Source: Liolophura sinensis
Taxonomy: Eukaryota > Mollusca > Polyplacophora > Chitonida > Chitonidae
Length of the DNA: 64,000 nt
Assembly (NCBI RefSeq): GCF_032854445.1
Contig: NC_088295.1
Coordinates: forward strand, 2,606,501 to 2,670,500
Direction: 5' to 3'
The notes below the pieces were generated by a model. The model worked only from the letters and a program-made list of their open reading frames with translations. It was not told the origin of the DNA and searched no databases. Within the stretch, counting starts at the first letter, position 1. The number at the start of each line of letters is the position of its first letter. Position numbers and translations under genes: made by a program. Positions 43,775-55,969 of this stretch are shown here, one piece after another.

Positions 43775-44850
43775 ACATCTGACTATATACACTTCACAAC
43801 CGACTACATCTGACTATATACACTTCACAGCTGATTACATCTGACTATATACACTTCACAGTTGACTACATCTGACTATATACACTTCACAACTGACTAC
43901 ATCTGACTGTATATACTTCACAACTGACTACATCTGGCTATATACATTTCACAGTTGACTACATCTGACTATACACTTCACAGTTGACTACATCTGACTA
44001 TACACTTCACAGTTGACTACATCTGACTATATACACTTCACAATTGATTACATCTGACTATATACACTTCACAACTGATTACATCTGACTGTATAAACTT
44101 CACAACTGATTACATCTGACTGTATACACTTCACAACTGACTACGTCTGACTATATACACTTCACAGTTGACTACATCTGACTATATACACTTCACAACT
44201 GATTACATCTGACTATATACACTTCACAACTGACTACATCAGACTACATACACTTCACAACTGACTACGTCTGATTATATACACTTTCCAGTTGACTACA
44301 TCTGACTATATATACTTTACAACGGACACGTCTAACTATATACACTTCACAGTTGAATACATCTGACTGTATACACTTCACAGTTGACTACATCTGACAA
44401 TATATATTTCCCAGTTGACTACATCTGACTATATACACTTCACAACTTATTACATCTGACTGTATACACTTCACAACTGATTACATCTGACTATATACAC
44501 TTCACAACTGACTACATCAGACTACATACACTTCACAACTGACTACGTCTGATTATATACACTTTACAGTTGACTACATCTGACTATATATACTTTACAA
44601 CGGACACGTCTAACTATATACACTTCACAGTTGAATACATCTGGCTATATACTCTTCACAGTTGACTACATCTGACAATATATATTTCCCAGTTGACTAC
44701 ATTTGACTAGATACACTTTGCAACTGACTACATCTGACGGTATACACTTTTGCAACTGACTTCATCTGGCGATATACACTTGTCCGCTGACTACACTTGA
44801 CTAGATACACTTGTCGGCTGACTACACCTCACTATATACACTTCATTAAC
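43775..44850 (+). repeat. Tandem array T10, 31-bp unit, about 34 copies
   Basis: Unit TGACTACATCTGACTATATA then CACTTCACAAC. A block with the distinctive word TTACAACGGACACGTCTAAC occurs at 44325 and 44601, about nine units apart, showing a higher-order duplication of roughly 276-279 bp. Confidence 0.94.
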
Positions 44851-45111
44851 ATTTAGGCACATTGTGGCGGATGGTATTTCTTTGAACAATTTGTGCTTTA
44901 TATACCTGTAAATAAACCGACAAACTGAATAGGTCTAAACAAATTCTTCTCTGGGAGAGGTCAAATGACTGATTGACACGATTATCTTGAAAGCACTATA
45001 ACAGATATCACAGACAACATTATGCAAGTTATCTAGATAGAATCAAAGATATCATTCATGTCTCCACCGAAGTGCACAGTAGCTTTAAGAAATGTGGGAA
45101 CTTAATCAATC

Positions 45112-45112
<1 letters not shown>
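44851..45112. other. Spacer inside Y copy 3
   Basis: Unique sequence with no open frame or repeat match. Confidence 0.35.

Positions 45113-45199
<87 letters not shown>
45113..45199. repeat. (AT)n microsatellite
   Basis: Uninterrupted alternating AT of about 86 bp. Length may be unreliable in assemblies. Confidence 0.97.
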
Positions 45200-45202
<3 letters not shown>

Positions 45203-46014
45203 TTTGTGTGATTAACACAAATATTCTTGACGTACCAAATAGCCAAATAGGCCTAAAAAGCATGTATTTGGTGTTTGTTTGTTTGCTCTGTTTTATTTCT
45301 CAGAGCCGGCCAGTCATAGTTTTAGTTTTAATTCGGTTTTACCCGCCATACAGTCTAACCCATGCAAGTACTCTGACACATTCACATGCACGCGAATGAT
45401 CACAGCTTGCAGGATTTACTCACCAGATTTATTTTATGTAGCTTTTCGCACGGACTTAAAAAGCTACCCCACGGACTCAACCTCTCGGATACAGACAGGC
45501 TACACTTGAGTTGCTGACAAGTGAGCTAACGGGACATTTGGTACAAAGGCTATACAGACATTTCCGTTATAAAACCGACGGTATTCAGGTCCAGAATATA
45601 ACTAAATAACTAAATAACTTTTTTATTTATTATTATATGATATGCAATAACTTAATATGTAAATTTTCAGAAAAGCCTTGACAATCCATTTACACCGTTT
45701 ACTTTTTTATTTATGAAGGGTTTTTGCAGATATTAGCAATTTTTTTCTGTTTTATTTGATTAACCGCTGTATGCTGTAACCTACACTGCCACGCTGTTTG
45801 TTGGACAATTTGCTTGCCCAGACTAAAGCATATTAGCGTCCTTCCTAATTGATCAAAGATAATCTGGGGGAAGTAACCGTCGATCGGTCAAGTATCTTGG
45901 AGTGGGCGCATGAGGGCACGCGTATTTTATGAGCGGATGCATGAAGATTAGCCTGAGAGAAGACATCCTGTGGAAGTGGACATACTATGGAAGTGGACAT
46001 CTGGCGGCACATGT
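45200..46014. other. Unassigned spacer inside Y copy 3
   Basis: Open frames at 45208-45509 have no recognisable motif. No repeat match found. Confidence 0.35.
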
Positions 46015-46340
46015 GTTACCTGCTATTGGACACTTGAAAGTACACACATTCTCTGCTAGTGGACACTTGTAATTACTCGTATTCACTGCTCGTGGAGATT
46101 TGAAAGTAGAAGTATTCTCTGCCAGCGGACACTTGAAGGTACAAGAATTTTCTGTTTGTAGACAATACTTGAAGGTACAAGCATTCCCTGCTAATGAACA
46201 GTTGAAGGTACAAGTACTCTCTGCTTATGGACATTTGAAAGTACAGGTATTCTTTGAGATTGAACACATAACGGCACATTGCTCTGTGGGAACAGACACT
46301 TGGAGGTACATTTTATCCTAATGGACACTTGAAGGTACAC
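46015..46340 (-). repeat. Tandem array T12, inverted 33-bp-type units, about 9-10 copies
   Basis: The minus strand of units such as CTCTGCTAGTGGACACTTG gives the T2 consensus (CCACTAGCAGAGAATAC, then GTACCTTTAAGTG). More diverged than T2. Confidence 0.85.
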
Positions 46341-47350
46341 CGTTTTTTGCCTCACCTACAGCGTGTCAGTTTACTGGTAACATTAACATACCTTGCAAGC
46401 GTGTAGTCACGTGCCGGCAAAACCTGGTGTGTGAAGTAAAATCCTTGTTGAAGGCATACAGTAATGAGTAAATTAGATATTATCATTATGTAAGCGAACC
46501 TTTCACAATACAATTAGGGATTATCGTTAGTGTCATTTTATGAGGAAAGGTAAGTTAATTTCACATTTCGGTGCTTTACAGTTCGTTTATAAAAGACACA
46601 AACCTTTAACACGAAAGTATCCTAGTACCATCCTAAATTTTCCCAGCTGGAAATTATCAGGAATACAGCCACAACCAGTGATTCTACCGACTCTGATATA
46701 GGAGCATGCGCAGTTTTATTACATGGCTGAAAGCATAATCATTGGCTAATAACAGCGACCAATACTAGCGGATGTGAGAACGGTATGGGCTAGACTTTCT
46801 TGTCGATTATAGGAATATCTGCCTCCATGTATATCTGGCATTACGGTATCATCATCAGTTACATCTTTGTCGCCATTAATTCAGCTGGTGTGCAATTAAT
46901 ATAGTACAGTTTAGATTATTTATTATTTTTAAATACTGTCGTGGTTTTAAGAGATTATAATAAGGGCAGAAATGCGTGTAAACCTCCCTGGCAGAATGCG
47001 ACTTCCGTTCATATCGCAGTCAGCTCTCTTCAAATTGGAGACAAAGTTGACATCTTGGAGTTTTCTTAAATAATTCCGATAATGAGCCTCCAAGTGTATC
47101 AGTCATTACCGTCTCATCATCATTTATATCTTTGTCGTCGTCAATTCAAGTTGCGTTTCGGAAATTAATACAGCACACTTTCGATTATTTTCATCATTTA
47201 TACTTTTCAATAATGTCATAGTTTGGAGAAGTTCAAATATAGACACACTTGCGCGAAAAGCCTCCCTGGCAGAGTGGAAGTCATGCGGTTCCATTAAGAT
47301 CGCAGACAGTTCTTTTCGAAGGTAGACAAAGTTGACATTTTAAAGCATAA

Positions 47351-47929
47351 TCCTTAACACATTTGTAGGGTCAAGTATCAGATATATTCATGCACAGTGC
47401 ATTCCTCATTTAGTTGCCGCCCAGATCGTCTTCGTGTCTATACCTCGGCCATAACACTGATATACTGACGATCTATACTTTCCGCCGCAATGACTTGTTG
47501 GAGCTAGGTATGACCGTGGACGATCCATCGCATTTACCCATAAATGACAACGTTAAACTTTCGTGTTGCTAAGTCTGGCACCTACTGTATACTCTGAGAA
47601 AGAAATCATAAAATGGTTTCACCATCAATCTTACCGATGCCAATAGCCAAAGACACCCGGCAAAGGTGGTGAGAAACCAACCTGAGTCTCATGACTACCT
47701 AATAACTAAGTACCTTCCCAGCGGGATTATCGACGTTTTGTGAATACACAATTCAACCTCTAACAACTTCACACAAAACAGGCACCTGTAATCTACACAC
47801 TGCTTTCTGGCAGCAGACAGAAGCTTTATGTTCTACAAATCACAGAGCTGCATTTGTCCTACAGAAAAATGCCCGTGGATGCTATTCGGAGTCTCATTTT
47901 AACGCCGATAGTATATATTTGTATATTTA
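47351..47929. other. Unassigned intergenic sequence
   Basis: No gene, array or dispersed repeat recognised. Confidence 0.35.
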
Positions 47930-48085
47930 TTTCGTTATTGTTTAATGTCTGGTTGCTGTGAGTTCAAGTGCTGCTCTTGTGGGCTTCCTTTCCAATCGTA
48001 TGTGGTAAGGTGAGCCAGCAACCCGTGATTAGGTTTTATACTTGAGTAGTGCGTAAAATACCATTCAAATGAATAAATAAAACAA
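47930..48085 (+). mobile_element. SINE family S1, internally deleted
   Basis: GTTGCTGTGAGTTCAAGTGC, CCTTTCCAATCGTATGTGGT, ACTTGAGTAGTGCGTAAAAT and an AATGAATAAATAAAAC tail. Most of the central body is missing. Confidence 0.68.
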
Positions 48086-48589
48086 ACGTCCACCTATGCA
48101 ATGGTAGCCAATATTATGGTTGAAAGAAACTGAGGTGCTCGAGTGATCCACCATTGCTAATTACTGGAGTACTTTCATAGATGTGACCTACAGATATGCA
48201 CGTCATACTGGTGGAAATGGTCTTCAACGACCTTTAATTAGACTGCGTAACCATACACACGAGCGTTGTCGACGGCTTATTGTCACCAAGGCCCCGTGGA
48301 TAGTGAAAATGGGGATAGCCACAAATTTTCCGTCAAATGCTGGGTTTGAACGCGCGCATCGTATGTCTTAGCGCCTCAATCATGCCCTCGTCCATTCCGG
48401 TAAAAGACAACAATCTTACTTCCATGGGTAATTAATGCTCTTGATCATCATCATCAATTTCACTTTGATCTTTCCAATCCATTGACAATAAAGGTTGTTT
48501 CCGCTGAGAGTTATAAGGATCATGGTCAACATTTTGACCAATACTGTTTCATGTATGAAACAAAACTAAGATTAAAAGAAACGTGAATC

Positions 48590-48790
48590 TTTGCATCGAA
48601 ACAAACATTCGTTTACCAGCTGTCGACCAAGATGGACGTTTCAGGTCAATAATCCCAGGGCCAATTCCCGAAATGACGTCTAACACAAACCACCAAAGAA
48701 CTAATAAAGTACGAAATTAGGACGAATCATGCAAAAAGCATATAGGAAATATCCAAGGGACGTTGTACCCAAGTGAGTAAAATAAGTGTT
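48590..48790 (+). mobile_element. Dispersed repeat E, copy 2
   Basis: GATGGACGTTTCAGGTCAAT, GGGCCAATTCCCGAAATGAC and AATAAAGTACGAAATTAGGA match 41690-41790 and, inverted, 57990-58110. Confidence 0.6.
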
Positions 48791-48835
48791 CAAATCGTGC
48801 ACCATGCTTATATAAATTGTCGATAAAGGTAGTTA

Positions 48836-49085
48836 TTTATTTATTTCATTGGTTTTTCACGCCATATTGAAGAATATTTCACTTACATGACGGCCCCGTT
48901 ATGGTGGGAATTAACATCGGGTGTAACCCACGACCATCAGCGGGTTGCTGACAGGCCTTCCCACGTTACGGCCGGAGACGACGCCAGAGCTGGATTTGAG
49001 CTTAAAGCCACTCCATTGGTGAGAGGCTCCTGGATCAATAGCGTTGGCGTGCTACCCCCCTCGGCCATGGATTTACATGAAGCAG
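48836..49085 (-). mobile_element. SINE family S1, full length, minus strand
   Basis: Tail TTATTTATTTCATTGG at 48836, GCCATATTGAAGAATATTTC, AACCCACGACCATCAGCGGG, TTCCCACGTTACGGCCGGAG, then head GGTGAGAGGCTCCTGGATCA and GCGTGCTACCCCCCTCGG. The 98-codon plus-strand frame through it is incidental. Confidence 0.82.
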
Positions 49086-49504
49086 GGTGCCAGAGATTTT
49101 GGACGCTTGTGTGCTACTTGATTATGATCATTTTTGTTGCTTGTCAAAACATAGGGGGGTTGATGCGACCATTGATAAAGTAGCAATCGTAGTTTGAAAT
49201 GGCTCACCGCGTGCTCAAGATTCCAATGTAAGCTACCCTGTATCAACTCGTACCATATTTAAGGCCACTCCTATCACACCAAATTTACACCTTCTAAATG
49301 GCAGCTTAAGTGGAATGTTTCTTATTTTAATTAAATAGACCAATTGCACCACTGACTCTCTCGGAGCATAAGAATTAGTGCCTGCACATCAACCTTACGT
49401 CAATGACAAATCATGACTTTCAAGTATGTATGATAGGCCATGCGTGTATATAATGTATCTGGTCACATAGGCCGCAGGCATTATGCTCCATGTCTATAGT
49501 TATT
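49086..49504. other. Unassigned intergenic sequence
   Basis: No gene or repeat recognised. Confidence 0.35.
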
Positions 49505-49560
49505 GAATTTGGCTGTTGTTTTCTCACCGTACTCAGGAACATTTCTATAAGTGGACGGAA
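49505..49560 (-). mobile_element. SINE family S1, 3'-end fragment beside array T13
   Basis: GTTTTCTCACCGTACTCAGG then AACATTTCTATAAGTGGACG matches the S1 3' end on the minus strand. It runs directly into the first units of the 99-bp array. Confidence 0.55.
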
Positions 49561-51060
49561 GGAAGCGCTACCCGCAACTCGCCCTGCAGGTATTTGACAA
49601 GCAAACCTTCTAACGTGGAGGAATTAGCGTCAACAAGAGCAGCAACAGGTTGCTGTACGTCGGAGAAACCGGGCATACCAGACCCGTAACTCGTACTGCA
49701 ACCCGCCATGTAGTTACCTGACAATTAAACCTGCTGATGTGGACGAATTAGCAGCAACAGGTTGCTGTACGTCAGAGAAACCGGGCAAACCGGACCCGCA
49801 ACTCATCCTGCAGGTATCTGACAATCAAATCTGCCAACGTGGACGAATTAACGGCAACTAGAGCTGTACGTCGGAGAAACCGGGGCATACCAGACCCGTA
49901 ACTCGTACTGCAGGTACCTTCCAATTAAAACTGGAAGAATGGAAGTGGAAGAATTAGTGGCAACTGGAGCTGTACGTCGGAGAAACCGGGTAAACCGGAC
50001 CCGCAACTCATCCTGCAGGTATCTGACAATCAAACCTGCTAACGTGGACGAATTAACGGCAACTAGAGCTGTACGTCGGAGAAACCGGGGCATACCAGAC
50101 CCGTAACTCGTACTGCAAGTGTCTGATAATTAAACCTGCTAACGTGCACAAATTAGCGGTAGCTGAAGATGTACGTCGGAGAGACCGGGGTAAAGCGGAC
50201 CCGCAACTCGTCCTGCTGGTCTCTTACAATTATACTTGTTAACGTGGACGAATTAGAGGCAACTGGAGCTGTATGTCGGAGAAACCGGGTAAACCGGACC
50301 CGCAACTCGTCCTGCAGGTATCTTTACAATTAAACCTGCTAACGTGGACGAATTAGTGGCAACTGGAGCTGTGCGTCGGAGAAACCGGGCAAAACCGGAC
50401 CCGCAACTCATCCTGCAAGTATCTGACAATTAAACCTGCTAACGTGGACGAATTAGTGGCAGCTGGAGATGTATGTCGGAGAAACCGGGGCAAAACTGGA
50501 CCCACAACTCGTCCTGCAAGTATCTTACAATTAAACCTGCTAACGTGGACGAATTAGCGGCAGTTGGACATGTACATCGGAGAAACCGGGCAAAACCGGA
50601 TCCGCAACTCGTCCTGCAAGTATCTGACAATCAAACCTGCTAACGTGGACAAATTAGCGGCAGCTGGAGATGTACGTCGGAGAAACCGGGGCAAAACGGA
50701 CCCGCAACTCGTCCTGCAGGTATCTGACAATTAAACCTGCTAACGTGGACGAATTAACGGCAACTGGAGCTGTATGTCGGAGAAACCGGGGCAAAACGGA
50801 CCCGCAACTCGTCCTGCAGGTATCTTACAATTAAACCTGCTAACGTGGAAGAATTAGTGGCAACTAGAGAAACCGAGGCAAACCGGACCCGCAACTTGTA
50901 CTGCAAGTGTCTGACAATTAAACCTGCTAACGTCCACAAATTAGTGGCAGCTGGAGATGTACGTTGGAGAAACCAGGGAAAACCGGATCTGCAACCCGCC
51001 ATGTAGATATCTAACAATTAAACCTGCTGACGTAGACGAAATAGCGGCAACACGTCCCAT
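49561..51060 (+). repeat. Tandem array T13, unit about 99 bp, about 15 copies
   Basis: Units contain GTACGTCGGAGAAACCGGGC, CCGGACCCGCAACTCGTCCT, GCAGGTATCTGACAATTAAA and CCTGCTAACGTGGACGAATT. Length varies slightly between units. Parts resemble the S1 body (GGAGGAAACCGGGCA..., CCGCAGGTTGCTGACAG..., CCCACGTACGG) in the same order, and an S1 3' end directly abuts the array, so a SINE-derived origin is possible. Minus-strand frames with TSSSCR-type repeats are artefacts. Confidence 0.9.
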
Positions 51061-51294
51061 CTGTAAGGCCCCTTCGGCTGTGTGTTGTCAACCGTCAACA
51101 GATTGATCGAGATAGGACATGTAGCCATTTCCCTCACAGCAAAGATTCGACTTGCGGTTTGGGGTTCGATTGTTACTAACTACTGGTCGATTTCTCAGAG
51201 TGCTGTCACTGGTACATTTCCTGCCATTCTCAGCTCCTGACAGACTCGATGAAAGGGGAGTAATCCGATGTAAAACAACTTCAGAGTTCTGCGT

Positions 51295-51370
51295 GTCCAT
51301 ATAAAAGTACAAGTTCAGCTCATGCTGGCTTCCTTTCCTGTCGAGTCTGTCAGCATCCAATGTCACTAAC
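51295..51370 (+). mobile_element. SINE family S1 fragment
   Basis: AAGTTCAGCTCATGCTGGCT then TCCTTTCCTGTCG matches the S1 body start on the plus strand. Short and diverged. Confidence 0.45.
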
Positions 51371-53199
51371 ATAAACAGTAAGTGTTTACAACTGTGCAGC
51401 TGATATTTAAACTGACTGTGCAGGTATATTTAAAGACAAATCAAATACGGGTAAATATGCCTGCATTGATTCAATCTACACTACACCCACTCTCTTGAAT
51501 GTCAACCCCAGGTTCTTAACAAAACAACGGTACAGCTGGAGGGTATGTGCTGGCCGATCACATACATGTAAATGTGGTTGTGTGGATTTGTTCTTTTGCT
51601 GGGCGTTTAGCAGTTTCCAACACAATTTCTGTTAATGCAGGTTTCCCAGTGCAGGTCGGTGTGGAGGAAGATAGAAGCTTTTGTAGTTTTTTCATAATAT
51701 ATTGTTAAAACACTGTCGATAAACCATCAAAGTTCACATTTGTCTACACTGGAAAGTCAGTTTTTGACTGGTTTTAACGGTTGAGTTCCATAAAGCACAT
51801 CTAGACTACGTGAGCTTAACTGGGAAGAGTTGTAGAACAGGACGTCATTGAGCCGAATTTTACGTACCTTAAACAGAATTACGAAAGATACCTGACGTTA
51901 TCGTCATAAAATGGTACATACGTGCAGACAAACGGCCTACTTACTCGAAGCGCCTGTATAAGCCGTCATTACACCTATATGTAAGTGTACACCGGTATAA
52001 TTCTAGAACAAATTAATTCAGTTCCAGGAAGTGACATTTTGTTTTAGACATTTCCTTCGGCAGAAGATAAGAGCATTCCAGGTTGTTAACAAGAATTCAA
52101 TTCTGTCCGTTAAGTGGTCCTATAATACAGCCCGGAGTCCGTGAATGGATTGCTCATATTTCCGCCCGCCGACACTTCTGAAAATAGACTTTATCTCAGT
52201 TTAAGGGCTTCACCACTTAGATCGTCAGAATGTCTATGATATCCACGTTCTACCACAGGCTTCCAACAACTTCAAATAGGTCTTATTCCGCGATGCGAGG
52301 AGCGCCAAGATAGTCTACCTCTATCATACTGCTATCTTCTTTCATTAGGGAATGGCTATATTCTTATGTCCCCGAGCTATATGCCTTGGACAACAACAAG
52401 TGTAGCTGGGAAACAATGCCGCCTAATGTTTTTTTCCATATAAAATAGTAAGGTCTGTGTCCCGGGGTATGCGTCAATATGTTTCAGCACACTGAAGCCC
52501 GAGACAAACGTGTAAGGCGATAGGTTTGTCTATTTCGTTGGGTGTTAGGCACCCAGGAAACTTGATTTATAGAAAAGTAAAACACTCCATTCGACAGGTG
52601 CATGTACATGCATGCAGGGGGCCGGAGAAACATAGGTACTGAAGCAAGTCGGCGCTGAACGTAACCAAGCTAGATATACATGATATGTGTCGACCAAGAG
52701 CCTGGCTTAGGATGAAAAACATAAAACCTTGTCCGCTGCCATGTTCCCCGTGTATTTGATGGCAACTTAGGGGTATTATTTCCATTCACTGTGTTGATCT
52801 GAGGCTAAGACAAACTTGCTAGCTGGACAAAGTCTGTAATATGGTCATGGACCAATGGAAAATGATTGGAGTTATCTTGAACTAATATAACACTATATTT
52901 GTCCCAGGAATTACCAACCAGTCCAGCAGCAAACGAAAGAGTTGCACAAGGTTAACCCAAGTTTATTCAAGCAGTCATAAACCAGGGAGAGAAACCATAG
53001 AGGTGAAGACAGAAGAAACATTCAAAACTGTATCTAAACATACATACACTTACTGTGCTTAACCATGCAAATAAAATATTTATGATGGAAGGTGAGCTCC
53101 TTTCGTTTCACTCTTTCCATTGAGGTTTTCTTCACTACTATGGTTTCGTGTCCTTTAGTGTGAAGGATTAGGTGTAGCGTGCAGGATCCGATTTGACGT
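51371..53199. other. Unassigned intergenic sequence
   Basis: 1.8 kb without a motif-bearing open frame, array or matched dispersed repeat. The small frame at 52567-52785 is not supported. Confidence 0.4.
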
Positions 53200-54500
53200 A
53201 GCTGAAAGATTTTGCTTGTAGGATCCAATCTGGCACAGCCGGAAAATTAGACATAGTTTGGCTGATCCGATCTAAAATAGGTGGAGAATTACACATAGCC
53301 TGCATTATCCGATCTGAAATAGGTGGAGAATTACACATAGCCTGCTTCATCCGATCCAAAATAGATGGAGAATTACACATAGCCTGCATGACCCGATCTA
53401 AAATAGGTGGAGAATTACACATAGCCTGCATGATCCGATCTGAAATAGGTGGAGAATTACACAAAGCCTGTATGATCCGATCTGAAATAGGTGGAGAATT
53501 ACACATAGCCTACATGATCCGATCTAAAATAGGTGGAGAATTACACATAGCCTGCATGATCCGATCTAAAATAGGTGGAGAATTACACATAGCCTGCTTC
53601 ATCCGATCTGAAATAGGTGGAGAATTACACATAGCCTGCTTCATCCGATCTGAAATAGGTGGAGAATTACACATAGCCTGCATGATCCGATCTAAAATAG
53701 ATGGAGAATTACACATAGCCTGCATGATCCGATCTGAAATAGGTGGAGAATTACACATAGCCTGCTTCATCCGATCCAAAATAGGTGGAGAATTCGATAT
53801 AGCTTGCATGATTCGATCTGGAATAGGTGGAGAATTACACATAGCCTGCTTCATCCGATCTGAAATAGGTGGAGAATTACACATAGCCTGCATGATCCGA
53901 TCCAAAATAGGTGGAGAATTACACATAGCCTGCATGATCCGATCTAAAATAGGTGGAGAATTACACATAGCCTGCATGATCCGATCTAAAATAGATGGAG
54001 AATTACACATAGCCTGCATGATCCGATCTGAAATAGGTGGAGAATTACACATAGCCTGCTTCATCCGATCCAAAATAGGTGGAGAATTCGATATAGCTTG
54101 CATGATTCGATCTGGAATAGGTGGAGAATTACACATAGCCTGCTTCATCCGATCTGAAATAGGTGGAGAATTACACATAGCCTGCATGATCCGATCCAAA
54201 ATAGGTGGAGAATTACACATAGCCTGCATGATCCGATCTAAAATAGGTGGAGAATTACACATAGCCTGCATGATCCGATTTAAAATAGGTGGAGAATTAC
54301 ACATAGCCTGCATGATCCGATCTGAAATAGGTGGAGAATTCGACATAGCCTGCAAAATCCAATCTGAAATAGCTGGAGGATTAAAAATAGCCTGCAGGAT
54401 CCGAACTGACATAGCAGGAGGATTAAATATGGCGTGCAGGATTTGGTTTGGCGCATATGTAGCTAGGGGATTAGATGTAGCATTAGATCCGATTTGACGT
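53200..54500 (+). repeat. Tandem array T14, 42-bp unit, about 30 copies
   Basis: Unit CGATCTGAAATAGGTGGAGA then ATTACACATAGCCTGCATGATC. Since 42 is a multiple of three, both strands stay open: 369 codons on plus (53388-54497; GGELHIACMIRSEI repeat) and 300 on minus (53510-54412; MQAMCNSPPISDRI repeat). A block with GAATTCGATATAGCTTGCAT recurs 294 bp (7 units) apart at about 53789 and 54083. I regard this as a minisatellite, not a gene: no promoter, signal or family match, and equal openness on both strands. Confidence 0.93.
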
Positions 54501-55165
54501 AGCTAAGGATTTCAACGTAGCGTGTATGGTCGATTTGGCGTAGCTAAAGAATTTAATATAGCGTGTAGGATCCCATCTGGTGTAGAGAGGGAATTAGATG
54601 TAGCGATCTTGATCAGATACAACATACAGGATCAGATCTGGCCGACATTATTAGATCTAGCGTACTGGACTAGATCCAGCGACTATACCTTAAGAGGATT
54701 AAATGAACAGCGCATGTTTATAGCATGCAGGATCAGATCAACTGTGCATAATTAGATATTAGGTAGCGTACAAAATAATGCCAACCGTGCATGATTAGAT
54801 GTACAGAGAACAGGATCGGATCAATAGTACATGACTGGATCTATAGCGTACAAAATCAGATAAACCATGGATGATTACATCTGCAGTGTACAAAATCAGA
54901 CCAACCCTACATGATTAGATGTGTAGCATACAGGGTCAGATTAATCGTGTGTAATTAGATCTGTAGCTTAGGCCTGCATGATCAACAGTGACTGAATATG
55001 TAGAATACAGGATCAGATCAAAAGTGCATGATTAGATGTGTAGCATACAGGGTCAGATTAATCGTGTGTAATTAGATCTGTAGCTTAGGCCTGCATGATC
55101 AACAGTGACTGAATATGTAGAATACAGGATCAGATCAAAAGTGCATGATTAGACGTACTATACCA
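54501..55165 (+). repeat. Degenerate GATCAGAT/TTAGAT repeat zone with an exact 118-bp duplication
   Basis: Diverged units with ACAGGATCAGATCAA, GTGCATGATTAGATGTG and TAGCATACAGGGTCAG. The 118-bp block beginning TGATTAGATGTGTAGCATAC occurs at 54911 and again at 55029. It is contiguous with array T14 and shares its GATCCGAT/TTAGAT vocabulary, so it probably represents older decayed units. Confidence 0.75.
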
Positions 55166-55969
55166 TTCAAGATAACCTCAGCTTGAGCTGCACCGCAAAA
55201 TAAACCTCATGGGATAACCTTATGCAGTTCCGTCCACATGTATATAACCTGTCCGCTAATATAGGTTTATTTATTGTAGGAGTGGATAGTTCAACCCACG
55301 CAGTATGGATTCCACAGAATGGTTATTTATGTCTCCTAACAAATGTAGCTAGATACATGTATTCTGTATTCTGTGGCCATTATATACGAAGAGCTCATGT
55401 TTTCCCAATCGCTGTCAATCACTAAGCAAATTCCGTATGTATGCTATACCGTGATATTATTGTTCAGTCTCTTACGATTTCCGCGCTGCGATGATGAACA
55501 GACTTGTATACAAGTATTGTCGCCCTGTGCACATACAATAAAGAAACAGCCGTGGTGACAGCTCGATTTACGGGAAAGTCTTGATGGACTGTTAGAAGAC
55601 AGATCCATTAGCTGATGTTTGGAAGCACTAAGCAGCTTGTGTGAATCAGTAGCACGATAGATTTTAATAGGCTGATGGAGATGGCCATGTTAACAATATA
55701 ACGATAATGTAACCAGAATGCCTTATTCACAGATTGGACTACACACTCACTTCCGTGCACTTAAAACGCACACACATTCACAGAAGGTTAAAGTAGCTCG
55801 ACCCCACCTGCTACGGCATTATTTCTGATGTTACAGCGGATTCCCCCTGGGAATATAACATTAAAGTACTTGTGATATATGCACTGCACACACACGTACT
55901 GGATGTACATATGCAATAATAATAATAAAAAAAACTATTCATGAAATAATTAAAGACACACAGCATGTA
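55166..55969. other. Unassigned intergenic sequence
   Basis: Open frames near 55222-55558 have no recognisable motif. No repeat match. Confidence 0.35.

Larger units (their letters stand above)
42830..47350 (-). mobile_element. Element Y, copy 3 (inverted): D, R, 31-bp array, 33-bp array, A
   Basis: On the plus strand: D (42835-43130), R (43190-43720), array T10 (43775-44850), a spacer with an (AT)n run, array T12 (46015-46340), a segment shared with 32000-32160 (46340-46560), and A (46690-47090). Part of A is repeated with divergence at 47100-47350. This is the reverse of copy 2 (A, 33-bp array, R, D), with the 31-bp array and spacer as extra material. No coding domain recognised. Confidence 0.62.

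Noticed and set aside
43775-44850. CRISPR-like array (31-bp units)
   Set aside because: The units are contiguous and similar along their whole length, with no unique spacers, no cas genes and a eukaryotic context.
48887-49183. 98-codon plus-strand protein
   Set aside because: Lies inside a minus-strand SINE.
53388-54497. 369-codon open frame with a 14-residue repeat as a secreted or structural repeat protein
   Set aside because: The unit is 42 bp, so all frames without a stop in one unit stay open; the opposite strand is open for 300 codons. No start context, signal peptide or family motif.
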